Source of the DNA: an uncultured Lachnospiraceae bacterium | GTDB lineage: Bacteria; Bacillota; Clostridia; Lachnospirales; Lachnospiraceae | Length of the DNA stretch: 26,720 nucleotides | Reading direction: 5' to 3' | NCBI GenBank assembly: GCA_910588775.1 | Contig: CAJURH010000031.1 | Span: 1 to 26,720 of the forward strand | Shown: one piece after another, positions 1 through 8,268 of the stretch | Layout of the letters: each line of letters opens with the position of its first letter | Numbering within the stretch: the first letter of the stretch is position 1 | Notes under the pieces: generated by a model | The model's database searches: none | The model's input: the letters and a program-made list of their open reading frames with translations, nothing else | What the model was told of the DNA's origin: nothing | Made by a program: the position numbers and the translations under genes

Positions 1-1377
1 GTTGATTACGCTATCGGGTTTTTTGTGGGAAAGCATTACAACCGTCTCCACATGATAAGTGTGAACAAATTGGTCCAGACAGACGCACTTCTCCACCGCA
101 TACCCTCTCTTTTGCATCACCTCCAAATCCCGCACCAGGCTCACTGGTTTGCAAGATATATAGACGATTTTCTCCACCCCAAAATCCAATATTTTCGGCA
201 GCGCCTTGGGATGTATCCCGTCACGGGGCGGGTCGAGTATGATGCAGTCTGGTTTCCTATCAATCTCATCCAACACTTTCAGTACATCCCCCGCCAGGAA
301 ACGGCAGTTATGGATGCCGTTCAGCTCCGCATTTTCTTTCGCCGCTTCCACCGCTTCTTCCACAATCTCCACGCCAATGACTTCTTTAGCCACAGCCGCC
401 ACTGTCTGCGCAATGGTTCCCGTTCCGCTGTAGAGATCGTATACGGTCATGCCATGGGCGTCCCCCAGATACTCCCTCACCAGACTGTAGAGCGTCTCCG
501 CCGCTTTTGAATTGGGCTGGAAAAAGGAAAACGGCGTAATCTTAAATGTCAGTCCCAGCAAGCGTTCATAGAAATAATTCTGCCCATGAAGCAGCTCCAC
601 GCCATCGCTCTGCACAACATCTGATAGAGAATCATTTAATATATGAAGGATTCCTGTTATTTTTCCTGTAAGTGGCAACGCCAGCAGTCCATCGACCCAG
701 GCAGTCAGGTCATGTTGTTCCTGGCTGGTGGTCACCAGATTTACCAGAATCTCACCTGTGGCGCTGCCCCGGCGAATCATCAGATGGCGGAGGTACCCTT
801 CCTGCTTCATTTTGTGATAATATGTTACATTATTTTCCGTAAAATACGTAAGCGTGCAGTTTAAGATGTCCGTCACATCCTTATGCACCAGCTTGCAATC
901 CCCTGCGGTAAGAATATCATGCCAGCTCCCTTTTCGGTGCAGCCCCAATGTAAGCGGCCCGTCTTTCTCGGCATCCCCGAAAGAAAACTCCATCTTATTG
1001 CGGTAGCCAAATTCCTCTGGGCTTCTCACTATTCCCTGGAATTCATAATCCCCCTGGATTACAGCATCCAGCATTTCTTTTACCTGCTCCTCTTTCATCT
1101 TAAGCTGCGCATCATAAGGCATTGTCTGATACAGACAGCCTCCGCATTCCGGGAAAATGCTGCACACACAAGGCCGCTCCTCCAGGGACGACTTCTCCAG
1201 AACTTCCAGAAGCTGCCCTTCCACCTTCCCCTTTCGCTTCTTTTTCACATAAAAGCGCACTTTCTGACCTGGCATCACATTTTTCACAAATACATATACA
1301 TCTTCTATTTTAATGAGGCCCTTATTGGGAAATAGAACTTTCTCCACAACCCCTTCATAGGTTTCGCCCTTTTTCAT
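1..1377 (-). CDS. rlmD: 23S rRNA (uracil-5-)-methyltransferase, RlmD/RumA family (3' end cut by window edge)
   Basis: The minus frame is open from the ATG at 1377 to base 1 (459 codons, no stop), so the C-terminus lies outside the window. Residues 1-60 look like the TRAM RNA-binding domain. Cys72, Cys78, Cys81 and Cys161 have the spacing of the [4Fe-4S] ligands known in E. coli RlmD. The methyltransferase part shows FQPNS, DLYSGTGTIAQ (SAM site), LDPPRDG, and SCKP with the likely nucleophile Cys409. Known family members methylate C5 of a uridine in 23S rRNA (U1939 in E. coli; some Firmicutes enzymes also act on U747), so the exact target is not certain. The gene lies downstream of the small acidic membrane protein gene, with a hairpin between them. 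Confidence 0.9.
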   Translation of the reverse strand, partial: MKKGETYEGVVEKVLFPNKGLIKIEDVYVFVKNVMPGQKVRFYVKKKRKGKVEGQLLEVLEKSSLEERPCVCSIFPECGGCLYQTMPYDAQLKMKEEQVKEMLDAVIQGDYEFQGIVRSPEEFGYRNKMEFSFGDAEKDGPLTLGLHRKGSWHDILTAGDCKLVHKDVTDILNCTLTYFTENNVTYYHKMKQEGYLRHLMIRRGSATGEILVNLVTTSQEQHDLTAWVDGLLALPLTGKITGILHILNDSLSDVVQSDGVELLHGQNYFYERLLGLTFKITPFSFFQPNSKAAETLYSLVREYLGDAHGMTVYDLYSGTGTIAQTVAAVAKEVIGVEIVEEAVEAAKENAELNGIHNCRFLAGDVLKVLDEIDRKPDCIILDPPRDGIHPKALPKILDFGVEKIVYISCKPVSLVRDLEVMQKRGYAVEKCVCLDQFVHTYHVETVVMLSHKKPDSVIN

Positions 1378-1401
1378 TTTCACTCCTCCACAACACAACA
1401 A

Positions 1402-1431
1402 ATGGGCAGAGTCCGTAAAAACTCTGCCCAT
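1402..1431 (-). terminator. Hairpin between small membrane protein gene and rlmD
   Basis: An 11-bp perfect inverted repeat (ATGGGCAGAGT / ACTCTGCCCAT) has an 8-base loop. On the minus strand it follows the stop of the 72-residue membrane protein and is followed by TTGTTGTG, only a weak U-rich tract. It lies about 25 bases before the rlmD start, so it could end the upstream transcript or partially attenuate read-through into rlmD. Confidence 0.55.
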
Positions 1432-1465
1432 CGCATTCATTCGTTTCCTGCAAACACTCTAATGT

Positions 1466-1684
1466 CTATTCTTCCTCGTCTTCAAAATAGTCGTCGAAAT
1501 CGTCATCAAAGTCTTCTTCAAAGTCTTCCAAATAATCCGGTGTGAAAAAACGGTACACACCGTAAGCAATGCCTGCTACAGCCGCTACCGCCCCTATAAT
1601 AGCCAGAACCCAAAGAACTGTATTTCTGGTCTTCTCTTCTTCCTTCTTCTTCAATGCAGTTACCAAATCATCAATTTTATTCAT
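1466..1684 (-). CDS. Small single-pass membrane protein with acidic C-terminal tail (unknown function)
   Basis: 72 residues from the ATG at 1684, chosen because AAGGAGAGAGGAAGG lies just upstream; the frame could extend 15 codons further but without a better ribosome site. Residues 1-20 are charged and helix-like, about 21-46 form one membrane segment (LWVLAIIGAVAAVAGIAYGV), and the last 23 residues are almost only Asp, Glu, Phe and Tyr. The acidic tail probably faces the cytoplasm or binds cations or basic partners; that is a guess. I do not recognise a named family. It lies between pcrA and rlmD on the same strand and has its own promoter-like sequence. Confidence 0.7.
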   Translation of the reverse strand: MNKIDDLVTALKKKEEEKTRNTVLWVLAIIGAVAAVAGIAYGVYRFFTPDYLEDFEEDFDDDFDDYFEDEEE

Positions 1685-1744
1685 GGTCACGACCTTCCTC
1701 TCTCCTTTACTGTTCCGGTCCCGGAACATGATATTGACTGATAG

Positions 1745-1778
1745 GGTATATTATACCACCTTATATTGAATTTTACCA
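1745..1778 (-). promoter_or_regulatory. Extended -10 promoter with overlapping palindrome
   Basis: On the minus strand TATAAT (1750-1755) is preceded by TGG, giving an extended -10, with a poor -35 (TGGTAA, 1773-1778) 17 bases away. The -10 sits inside the palindrome GGTATA-N-TATACC (1745-1757), a possible repressor site. It would drive the small acidic membrane protein gene. Confidence 0.5.
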
Positions 1779-1820
1779 CGTTTTTCTTTATTAAATTTTT
1801 ACCTCCCACAGTTCAGTCAA

Positions 1821-4034
1821 TCAAACTTTTTTCAGTTTTGCAAAACTGGCAAACATTTTCTTAACGCCCACTTTTTCAAAATCCACGGTCACTTCATAGT
1901 CCTTACCCCCACTTACAATGGCTGTAACTGTCCCCATGCCGAATTTCCTGTGCTGCACCTGATCGCCCTCCCTATAACTGAGGGGCTGGTCCGTATTCAC
2001 CGGGAACTGCTGCGTCTGCTGAAAAGCCTTCGCGTGGAAATCCCGCTTTAACTGGTTAAAGCTTTTCCATGCTTCTGACGGCTTCGGCTGGCTTTTTTCC
2101 TGGTTTCTCCCCACATCCACCAGCTCTCTGGGAATTTCGCGGACAAAGCAGGACACTTTATTATATTGCGCTTCCCCCCGAATCATTCGCTGCTGAGCGC
2201 TGCTCAAAGTGAGATCTTTCATAGCCCTGGTAATTCCCACGTAACACAGGCGTCTCTCTTCCTCCAATTCCTCCGGGTCATCCGACGCAATGGTCATATA
2301 ACTGGGGAAAATCCCATCCTCCATGCCAGCCAGATAAACATGGGGGAATTCAAGTCCTTTCGCACTGTGCAGCGTCATTAGCAACACCCGGTCCTGACTG
2401 TCGTCCACTGTGTCAATATCCGCCACCAGCGCCACTTCCTCCAGAAACTCACTGAGCAACGGCTTCTCCGTCACCTCATCATAAGAAGCCGCTTTGGAAA
2501 TCAATTCATCAATATTCTCTATACGCGCCCGCGCCTCGTCGGTACCCTCCGCCTCCAGATCCTTCACATATCCTGTCTGCTCAATAATCTGCTTCAAGAG
2601 CTGGGACACTGTCAAATATTCCACCTGACTGCGCAGAGATTGAATAAACGTGACGAACGGCTGGATTTTAACCGCGCCCCTGCCCAAAGAAGGGATTTCC
2701 TCCGCTTCTTTCAGAGCATCATAGAAACTGATTCCCCGTTCCGCCGCGTAAGCCTGCACCCGTCCAATGGTCGTGGCCCCAATCCCTCTTTTCGGCACAT
2801 TAATAACCCGGCTCACCGCCAAATCATCCCTGGCGTTGTCCACTGTCTTCAGATAAGACAGCAGGTCCTTAATCTCTTTTCTGGCGTAGAAATTCACGCC
2901 ACCCACCAGTTTATAAGGAATATTTGCCATCAGAAGCTTTTCTTCAAAAAGCCGGGACTGGGCGTTGGTTCTGTACAAAATAGCGCAATCATTATAACTG
3001 CACACACCGCCGCCCGCTTTTCTGGAAATCTCCCCCACAATGTATTCCGCCTCTTCAAAACCCGTGTAAAACTGCCGGAAATGAACAAGCTCTCCCTCTT
3101 CATTTTCAGTCCATAGGGTTTTACTCTTCCTGCCTTTATTATTGCAGATAACCTCATTGGCCGCATTTAAAATATTCTGTGTAGACCGATAATTCTGTTC
3201 CAACCGGATGACGGTCGCGTCTGGAAAAACTTTCTCAAAGCTCAAAATATTGCCGATATTGGCGCCGCGGAATTTATAAATAGACTGGTCATCATCGCCC
3301 ACCACGCACAGATTCCGGTATTTCTCCGCCAATAGGCGAATCATATGAAACTGGGCCGTGTTTGTGTCCTGATACTCGTCCACCATCAGATACCGGAACC
3401 GCTCCTGGTAATTCTCCAGCACATCCGGGCAAGTCTGAAACAACTCCACCGTCTTCACAATCAGATCGTCAAAGTCCAAAGCATTGCATTTCTTCAACTG
3501 GGCCTGATATTCCTTGTAAACCTGCGCAATTTTCTCCTTCTTAAAATCCCCCATATGTATCCGCTCATAAGCTTCCGGCCCAATTAACTCATCCTTCGCC
3601 GACGAAATAGCCGCTAACAGCGCCCGTTCCTTATAAATCTTGGTATCCAACTGCAATCTCTTACAGATATCCTTCATCAGAGACTTCTGGTCATCTCCAT
3701 CGTAAATAGTAAAATTATTTTCATATCCCAGTCGGTCTATGAAACGGCGCAAAAATCTTACGCAGGTGGAATGAAAAGTGCTGACCCACACGCTAGCCCC
3801 GCCAGCCCCCACAATGGCATCCACCCGCTCTCTCATTTCCCCCGCCGCCTTGTTGGTAAAAGTAATGGCAAGAATATTCCAGGGATTCACCTGTTTTTCC
3901 TCTATTAGATAGGCCACTCTGTGCGTCAGCACGCGGGTCTTACCAGAACCCGCCCCCGCCAAAATCAACACAGGACCTTCCGTCTGCAGCACGGCTTCCG
4001 TCTGTCTCTCATTTAAACCGTTATATGTATTCAT
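1821..4034 (-). CDS. pcrA: ATP-dependent 3'-5' DNA helicase PcrA (UvrD/Rep family)
   Basis: 737 residues, the usual PcrA length. All superfamily 1A motifs are visible: Q motif (LNERQTEAV), Walker A AGAGSGKT (26-33), Ia (TFTNKAAGEM), motif II VDEYQDTN (D219-E220), motif III VVGDDDQSIYKFRGA, motif IV NYRST, motif V LHSAKGLEFPHVYLAGMEDG, motif VI YVGITRAM. The C-terminal 60 residues (GDQVQHRKFGMGTV onward) match the Tudor-like domain by which PcrA/UvrD bind RNA polymerase. The enzyme unwinds DNA in nucleotide excision repair, replication and removal of transcription conflicts. The ATG at 4034 has GGGAGAG 5 bases upstream and a sigma-A promoter. No defects seen. Confidence 0.97.
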   Translation of the reverse strand: MNTYNGLNERQTEAVLQTEGPVLILAGAGSGKTRVLTHRVAYLIEEKQVNPWNILAITFTNKAAGEMRERVDAIVGAGGASVWVSTFHSTCVRFLRRFIDRLGYENNFTIYDGDDQKSLMKDICKRLQLDTKIYKERALLAAISSAKDELIGPEAYERIHMGDFKKEKIAQVYKEYQAQLKKCNALDFDDLIVKTVELFQTCPDVLENYQERFRYLMVDEYQDTNTAQFHMIRLLAEKYRNLCVVGDDDQSIYKFRGANIGNILSFEKVFPDATVIRLEQNYRSTQNILNAANEVICNNKGRKSKTLWTENEEGELVHFRQFYTGFEEAEYIVGEISRKAGGGVCSYNDCAILYRTNAQSRLFEEKLLMANIPYKLVGGVNFYARKEIKDLLSYLKTVDNARDDLAVSRVINVPKRGIGATTIGRVQAYAAERGISFYDALKEAEEIPSLGRGAVKIQPFVTFIQSLRSQVEYLTVSQLLKQIIEQTGYVKDLEAEGTDEARARIENIDELISKAASYDEVTEKPLLSEFLEEVALVADIDTVDDSQDRVLLMTLHSAKGLEFPHVYLAGMEDGIFPSYMTIASDDPEELEEERRLCYVGITRAMKDLTLSSAQQRMIRGEAQYNKVSCFVREIPRELVDVGRNQEKSQPKPSEAWKSFNQLKRDFHAKAFQQTQQFPVNTDQPLSYREGDQVQHRKFGMGTVTAIVSGGKDYEVTVDFEKVGVKKMFASFAKLKKV

Positions 4035-4078
4035 TCTACTCTCCCGTCATCTACTGTATCTCCGTCCGTTTGCAAAAC

Positions 4079-4106
4079 ATTATATCATACTTGTTCCAAA
4101 AAACAA
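4079..4106 (-). promoter_or_regulatory. Sigma-A promoter for pcrA
   Basis: Minus strand TTGTTT (4101-4106), 16-base spacer, TATAAT (4079-4084), 45 bases before the pcrA start codon. It is divergent from the promoter of the O-antigen-ligase-like gene. Confidence 0.6.
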
Positions 4107-4112
4107 ATCCTC

Positions 4113-4169
4113 AAATATGTGAAAACCATTGACAGAAATATGTGAAAAATATTACTATATATGTATAAT
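4113..4169 (+). promoter_or_regulatory. Promoter with 13-base direct repeats, O-antigen-ligase-like gene
   Basis: TTGACA (4129-4134) is followed after 18 bases by TACTAT (4153-4158); a TATAAT at 4164-4169 is an alternative -10 without a good -35. AAATATGTGAAAA occurs at 4113-4125 and again at 4136-4148, a period of 23 bases that brackets the -35 element, as expected for an operator pair. Confidence 0.55.
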
Positions 4170-4197
4170 AGCTAGTAAAAGAAATTGGAGTCTGCAC

Positions 4198-5865
4198 ATG
4201 GAAAGAAAATTCATAATAACAGTTCTTATATTATTGGCAAGCATCGGACTGTTCGGCTTGTTTTACGAATATGCAGGATGCCTGCTGGGCGCTCTATCCG
4301 GATTCTTATTCAGTTGGTATATACTATTCGAAAAGAAGGCAAAATTTTTTCTAAATCCGAACAGCATACTATTTACCATATGGATTGCCTCTTACGGAAT
4401 TGTCAGCCTCTATGCGGTGGACAGAGGTATGGCTTTTCTGGGATTTTTGAAAATGATGGCTGTATTCTTCTTTGTGGGAATTGCCATGCAGATGGACAAA
4501 GAACAGCGAGAGCTTTTGCTAAAGGCAGCGCCTATGTCAGCGTGTGCAACAGTTCTTTTGGGAACGGCGGGATATTTTATCTGGCCCATCCACAATTTCT
4601 TTTACAAGGCCGAGCGACTGGGCGGTTTCTTCCAGCATGCAAATGTCTTTGCCCTTTTTTGCCTGCTGGGCATCCTAATTGAAGCAAAGGAAAATCATTC
4701 CCAGCGCTATTTACGGATGGCGCTGCTTATTCTGGGCATCTCATTATCCGGAAGCAGAACCGTGTTTCTTATGACCGTGGCTATATTTTTCCTATTGGCC
4801 ATAAAGGAGAAAAAGCGCCGCTTGCCGTTTATAACTTTGGCATTACTTATGATTGCGGGGTCAGGCGTCCATGTGCTCTTATCCGGCGATATCCAGAATG
4901 TTGAACAGATTTATTCCATGCTCATTTCCTCCAGCTTTCTAAGGCGACTGCTGTTTGTGAAAGATGGCCTGCGCCTGCTGGCGGATCGTCCCTTTGGACT
5001 GGGATATCTGGGCTATTATTTTATGCAGCCCTCTGCACAGACAGGCGTATACAGCGCCCGGTTTATCCACAGCGACCTGCTGCAAATCGCCCTGGATGTG
5101 GGCATAATTCCATGCTTACTTTTTGCAACGATGCTCATCCGAAGCATCTTTTCCAAAAGGACGGATTTTTATGAAAAGCTTATTCTGATTGTAAGTGGAA
5201 TTCATTTCGCTATGGATTTTGACATGGAGTTTACTGTAATGTTATTTATCTTGACATTGATTTTAGACTTTTATTATGGAAAGGAAGTCGAGATATCCAG
5301 CGGAGGAAAACTGAAATTTTATAAAGTATTGACCATCAGCCTGTCGTTTGCCATGCTTTATTGTGGCGCAGCCATGGCATTTCACGCTTTTGGAAAATCA
5401 GATATCTCCGCCCAGATGCTACCCATCTACAGCGAAGCAAAAATCCAGATTCTGCAAAATGAAACCGACATGGACCGGGCAGAGAAACTGGCAAAGGATC
5501 TGACATATCGCAATCCCTATATTGCCACAGCACACGATATACTGGCTCTGGCCGCTTATGAAAACGGTGATTACCAGACCATGGCCCGTGAAAAGGAACA
5601 GTCCGTTGACCTTCAGAAATACAACATGGACGTTTACAATCGTTATGTGATCTTATTGAGCAAAGGTATAGAAGCCGCCTACGCCCAGGGCGATAATGAG
5701 ACGTTTCAAACGCTGCTCTCCCACGTGGCCGGCGTGCCAAATAAACTTAAAAAAGTCCAAAAAGACACAGACCCACTGGCCTATAAAATCAAGAAAAAAC
5801 CAAATTTTGAACTAGAAGAAAACGTACAAGAGTACGTCAACAGCGTTGTGGATATTTACCAGTAA
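4198..5865 (+). CDS. O-antigen ligase/polymerase-like (Wzy_C) membrane protein with C-terminal helical tail
   Basis: 555 residues from the ATG at 4198, chosen for TTGGAG at 7 bases; an earlier in-frame ATG at 4129 overlaps the promoter. Residues 1-390 hold roughly ten membrane segments. The central part, with GGFFQHANVFA, SGSRTVFLM, a loop near FVKDGLRLLADRPFGLGYLGY and FIHSDLLQIALDVGI, matches the O-antigen ligase superfamily (WaaL/Wzy/PglL), which transfers or polymerises lipid-linked glycans outside the membrane. After a last membrane segment near 400, about 145 residues (DRAEKLAKDLTYRNPYI, AHDILALAAYENGDY) look like TPR-type helical repeats. In a Gram-positive host the acceptor could be another glycan, wall polymer or protein; I infer only that class of activity. 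The SPL-like gene follows 34 bases downstream. Confidence 0.82.
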   Translation: MERKFIITVLILLASIGLFGLFYEYAGCLLGALSGFLFSWYILFEKKAKFFLNPNSILFTIWIASYGIVSLYAVDRGMAFLGFLKMMAVFFFVGIAMQMDKEQRELLLKAAPMSACATVLLGTAGYFIWPIHNFFYKAERLGGFFQHANVFALFCLLGILIEAKENHSQRYLRMALLILGISLSGSRTVFLMTVAIFFLLAIKEKKRRLPFITLALLMIAGSGVHVLLSGDIQNVEQIYSMLISSSFLRRLLFVKDGLRLLADRPFGLGYLGYYFMQPSAQTGVYSARFIHSDLLQIALDVGIIPCLLFATMLIRSIFSKRTDFYEKLILIVSGIHFAMDFDMEFTVMLFILTLILDFYYGKEVEISSGGKLKFYKVLTISLSFAMLYCGAAMAFHAFGKSDISAQMLPIYSEAKIQILQNETDMDRAEKLAKDLTYRNPYIATAHDILALAAYENGDYQTMAREKEQSVDLQKYNMDVYNRYVILLSKGIEAAYAQGDNETFQTLLSHVAGVPNKLKKVQKDTDPLAYKIKKKPNFELEENVQEYVNSVVDIYQ

Positions 5866-5899
5866 TGTAATGGAACGCATATTTTGAAAGGCATAAGAG

Positions 5900-6595
5900 A
5901 TGGAATATATACCCGCAAAACATATTGTGCAAAACAGCCATTCAGCCGGCCATTGGTTCGGCATCGACTACAACATGAATATATATCGCGGCTGCTGCCA
6001 CGGATGCATTTATTGCGATAGCCGCAGCGCCTGTTATGGCATTCAGGACTTTGACATAGTGCAGGCAAAAGAAGACGCACTGCGAATTATACGGGACGAT
6101 CTGCGCCGCAAGACCAGGACAGGCGTTGTGGGCATGGGCGCCATGAGCGACCCTTATAATCCCATGGAAGAGAAGGAACAGCTCACCCGCCATGCCCTAG
6201 AACTGATTCACGCCTTTGGATTCGGCGTGTCAATCGCCACAAAAAGCTCTTTGATCCTGCGGGACATGGACATTCTTAAAGACATTGCCCAGTACGCCCC
6301 CGTGCTTTTGAAAATCACCATCACTGCAGCCGATGACAATTTGTGCAAAAAAGTGGAACCCAACGCGCCTGTGTCCTCTGAACGGTTTGAGGCCATCCGG
6401 CAGCTTACAGAAGCGGGATTATTTACCGGAATTTTGCTCATGCCTGTTCTTCCCTTTATTGAGGACACAGACGAAAATATCATGAAAATTGTGGAAAAAG
6501 CGCATAAAGTAAATGCACGCTTTATTTATCCGGCTTTTGGCATGACGCTGCGGGACATACAGCGGGATTGGTATTATGGAAAACTAATCCAGTAG
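5900..6595 (+). pseudogene. SPL-family radical SAM protein interrupted by an in-frame TAG (body)
   Basis: 231 codons before TAG at 6593-6595. The cluster motif CX3CX2C is at C32, C36, C39 within YRGCCHGCIYCD; MGAMSDPYNPMEE, TKSSLILRD and GILLMPVLPFIEDTDEN are typical of the SPL-like radical SAM family (named after spore photoproduct lyase, though most members have no known substrate). The protein would stop right after WYYGKLIQ, whereas relatives continue with an FPGLRxxYxxRYG-like tail of about 65 residues. Exactly that tail follows in the same frame after the TAG. So the gene is either a recent pseudogene, makes a shortened protein, or is read through. All cluster residues are intact. Confidence 0.8.
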
Positions 6596-6793
6596 TTTCC
6601 TAATGAACGTCTGGTGGATAAATACCAGAAACGTTACGGGTCCTCTTACCGATGTGCAAGCCCCCGCGCAAAGCATTTGTGGTCCATTTTCTCACAGCAA
6701 TGCCGCGATAGAAATATCCTATACGACATGAAAGATATTACCTGCGCTTATAAAAGACGCTACGAAAACCAACAGCTTACACTGCAGATTTAA
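6596..6793 (+). pseudogene. C-terminal remainder of the SPL-family radical SAM gene, after the TAG
   Basis: The 65 codons after the TAG, in the same frame and ending at TAA 6791-6793, read FPNERLVDKYQKRYG, YRCASPRAKHLW, LYDMKDITCAYK and QLTLQI. This matches the conserved tail of the family (region corresponding to FPGLRERYxxRYG, CPSPNAKRLW, YxMxDIIxAYK, QLSLF). It has no start codon or ribosome site of its own at its 5' end. With it the protein would be 297 residues, the family's normal length. Conservation of the tail indicates the stop is young or suppressed. Confidence 0.78.
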
Positions 6794-6845
6794 ACTTACA
6801 CGTTCACGCCTATTTTTCACGGCGTTGATTTCCTTATTATTTTTC

Positions 6846-6889
6846 GGCAACTGTGAACACTGCTATAAAAACAGAATTTCACAGTTGCC
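6846..6889. terminator. 12-bp inverted repeat between convergent genes
   Basis: GGCAACTGTGAA (6846-6857) and TTCACAGTTGCC (6878-6889) are perfectly complementary with a 20-base loop. It lies between the ends of the radical SAM gene (plus) and the CarD-family gene (minus, stop 12 bases away). The position suggests a two-way terminator, but neither side has a clean U-tract. Confidence 0.5.
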
Positions 6890-6900
6890 CATTTGCTAAA

Positions 6901-7419
6901 TCAGGATTCTTTTACCTTTACTCTGCCAACCCTCTGAACAATAAAGTCCTCCATTTCCCCCTTTTTCATCCCCAGCACAATGGACAATTCTCCATAGAGC
7001 TGATTTTCCGCCAGCTTCAAATAATGTTCATCAATGGAAGTCACTTTCTTTCCCTGTGCAAGCCTCTCCTCTTTGCGCAGATAAAGGGTCTTGATAATCC
7101 GTATCCACTGACGGCAGTCACAGCCTTTCACCACTTCCTTATACTGCTCCTCCCGCAGCTTATCATTGGTTATCCATAGCTGTTCGATTTCCGGAATTTC
7201 ATCAATTAATGCGTGCGCTTCCTGTTCGGTCAGCATTTTACGAGTCTGAATTTTATTGCTGTCCACAGGTGAATATACTTTGCCTCCTTTTGTATTCATG
7301 GGTAGCAGCACATAATACAGCCTGTCCTTATCCACGCCACTCATGTCCAGATGCGTGATATCTTCCACTCTGCATATCCCGTTATGTCCATAAACAATAA
7401 AATCCCCAATTTTAAACAT
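6901..7419 (-). CDS. CarD-family transcriptional regulator
   Basis: 172 residues from the ATG at 7419 with a perfect AGGAGGT 7 bases upstream (7427-7433). The N-terminal 60 residues (MFKIGDFIVYGHNGICRVEDI, YYVLLPMNTKGGKVYSPVD) form the CarD/CdnL/TRCF RNA polymerase-interacting domain, a Tudor-like fold that binds the beta subunit. The rest is helical, as in CdnL and mycobacterial CarD, which stabilise open promoter complexes, often at rRNA promoters. Length is normal. It is transcribed alone from the promoter at 7481-7509. Clostridia often carry several CarD paralogues, so its target genes cannot be told. Confidence 0.9.
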   Translation of the reverse strand: MFKIGDFIVYGHNGICRVEDITHLDMSGVDKDRLYYVLLPMNTKGGKVYSPVDSNKIQTRKMLTEQEAHALIDEIPEIEQLWITNDKLREEQYKEVVKGCDCRQWIRIIKTLYLRKEERLAQGKKVTSIDEHYLKLAENQLYGELSIVLGMKKGEMEDFIVQRVGRVKVKES

Positions 7420-7480
7420 TCGGCCTACCTCCTTTTTGTAATATTTCTTTTCTTAAACCAAAATTTTGCTTCTATTGGGT

Positions 7481-7509
7481 ATTGTAACACTTTTTTTGCG
7501 TTTTGATAA
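7481..7509 (-). promoter_or_regulatory. Sigma-A promoter for the CarD-family gene
   Basis: Minus strand TTATCA (7504-7509), 17-base spacer, TACAAT (7481-7486), about 62 bases before the start codon. Confidence 0.55.
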
Positions 7510-7624
7510 GAATTTTCTGTAAAAAATTCCAAAAATTACAACAGTTCAGCCTTGTCATAGAAATAATATAAGATAGACACAAATAAGAACTTGTGATTTC
7601 TATTTTACTAAATTCAAAAAAACC

Positions 7625-7653
7625 TTGCGCGCAGTCACAAAATAGTGGATAAT
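7625..7653 (+). promoter_or_regulatory. Possible promoter for the HD-domain gene
   Basis: TTGCGC (7625-7630), 17-base spacer, GATAAT (7648-7653), 48 bases before the ATG at 7702. The -35 is a weak match. Confidence 0.35.
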
Positions 7654-7701
7654 AGAATAGTAAAAATAAATATCCAATCAACTAAGAAAGTGGTGATACC
7701 C

Positions 7702-8190
7702 ATGGATATCATAATTTCAGAGCACGTAGAGACAGAATTTCTGCAGATTGTGGAATGCATTCTCGCAGATAGCGATTATCAAAAACTGTCAAATTATGTC
7801 CAGCATAAGAACACTACGCGCCTGATGCATAGCCTAAATGTGGCATATATTTCCTGGAAATTAGCGAAAAAGATGGGATGCGATGCACGGATGGCAGCGC
7901 GGGCAGGAATGCTGCATGACTTCTGCCTGTACGACTTTCGGGAGAAGGCGGAAGAAGCGCAAGTCTTCCACCACCCCAAGGTTGCCGCCAGGATGAGCCA
8001 GGAACGCTTTCAAATCAGTGAAAAAGAAGAAAAGGCAATCCTATCCCACATGTTCCCTCTGGGACCTGTGCCCACCAGCAAAGAAGCATGGATCATATCC
8101 TTTACAGATAAAATGTGCGCTGTCACAGAGAGATTCTGCATCGGCATCGCCCTATCCCGGAAAAACCGTGTGCAAGTAAACGTTGCATAA
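7702..8190 (+). CDS. HD-domain phosphohydrolase-like protein
   Basis: 162 residues. The start at 7702 is preferred over the in-frame ATG at 7645 because GTGGTGAT lies just upstream and the earlier one sits on the likely -10. Metal-binding HD residues are in place: His43 (MHSLNVA), His72-Asp73 (AGMLHDF), His90/91 (FHHPKVA), His116 (LSHMF) and Asp136 (SFTDK). HD proteins of this kind hydrolyse phosphomonoesters, nucleotides or similar substrates. Relatives are often annotated as hydrolases of the HD superfamily in clostridia; the substrate is not visible. It is a single gene, convergent with the Spo0A-C-like gene. Confidence 0.85.
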   Translation: MDIIISEHVETEFLQIVECILADSDYQKLSNYVQHKNTTRLMHSLNVAYISWKLAKKMGCDARMAARAGMLHDFCLYDFREKAEEAQVFHHPKVAARMSQERFQISEKEEKAILSHMFPLGPVPTSKEAWIISFTDKMCAVTERFCIGIALSRKNRVQVNVA

Positions 8191-8207
8191 ATTATTCTTC
8201 ACAAAAT

Positions 8208-8245
8208 GGACGAAGGGCAAGCGACCAATTCGCCTGCCCTTGTCC
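8208..8245. terminator. Hairpin between convergent HD and Spo0A-C-like genes
   Basis: GGAC-g-AAGGGCA-a-GCG pairs with CGC-c-TGCCCTT-g-TCC around a 7-base loop; about 14 pairs with small mismatches. It starts 17 bases after the HD gene stop and lies 24 bases beyond the other gene's stop. On the minus strand it is followed by ATTTTGTG. Probably a shared terminator. Confidence 0.6.
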
Positions 8246-8268
8246 GGTCTCTGGTATATGGGTTGGAT

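Noticed and set aside
25..1335. Plus-strand open frames over the rlmD region
   Set aside because: They lie opposite a clear rlmD coding frame whose motifs are intact, and have no family features or ribosome sites.
7552..7573. TTGTCA/TATAAG as promoter for the HD gene
   Set aside because: Spacing of about 10 bases is too short for sigma-A; the TTGCGC/GATAAT pair fits better.
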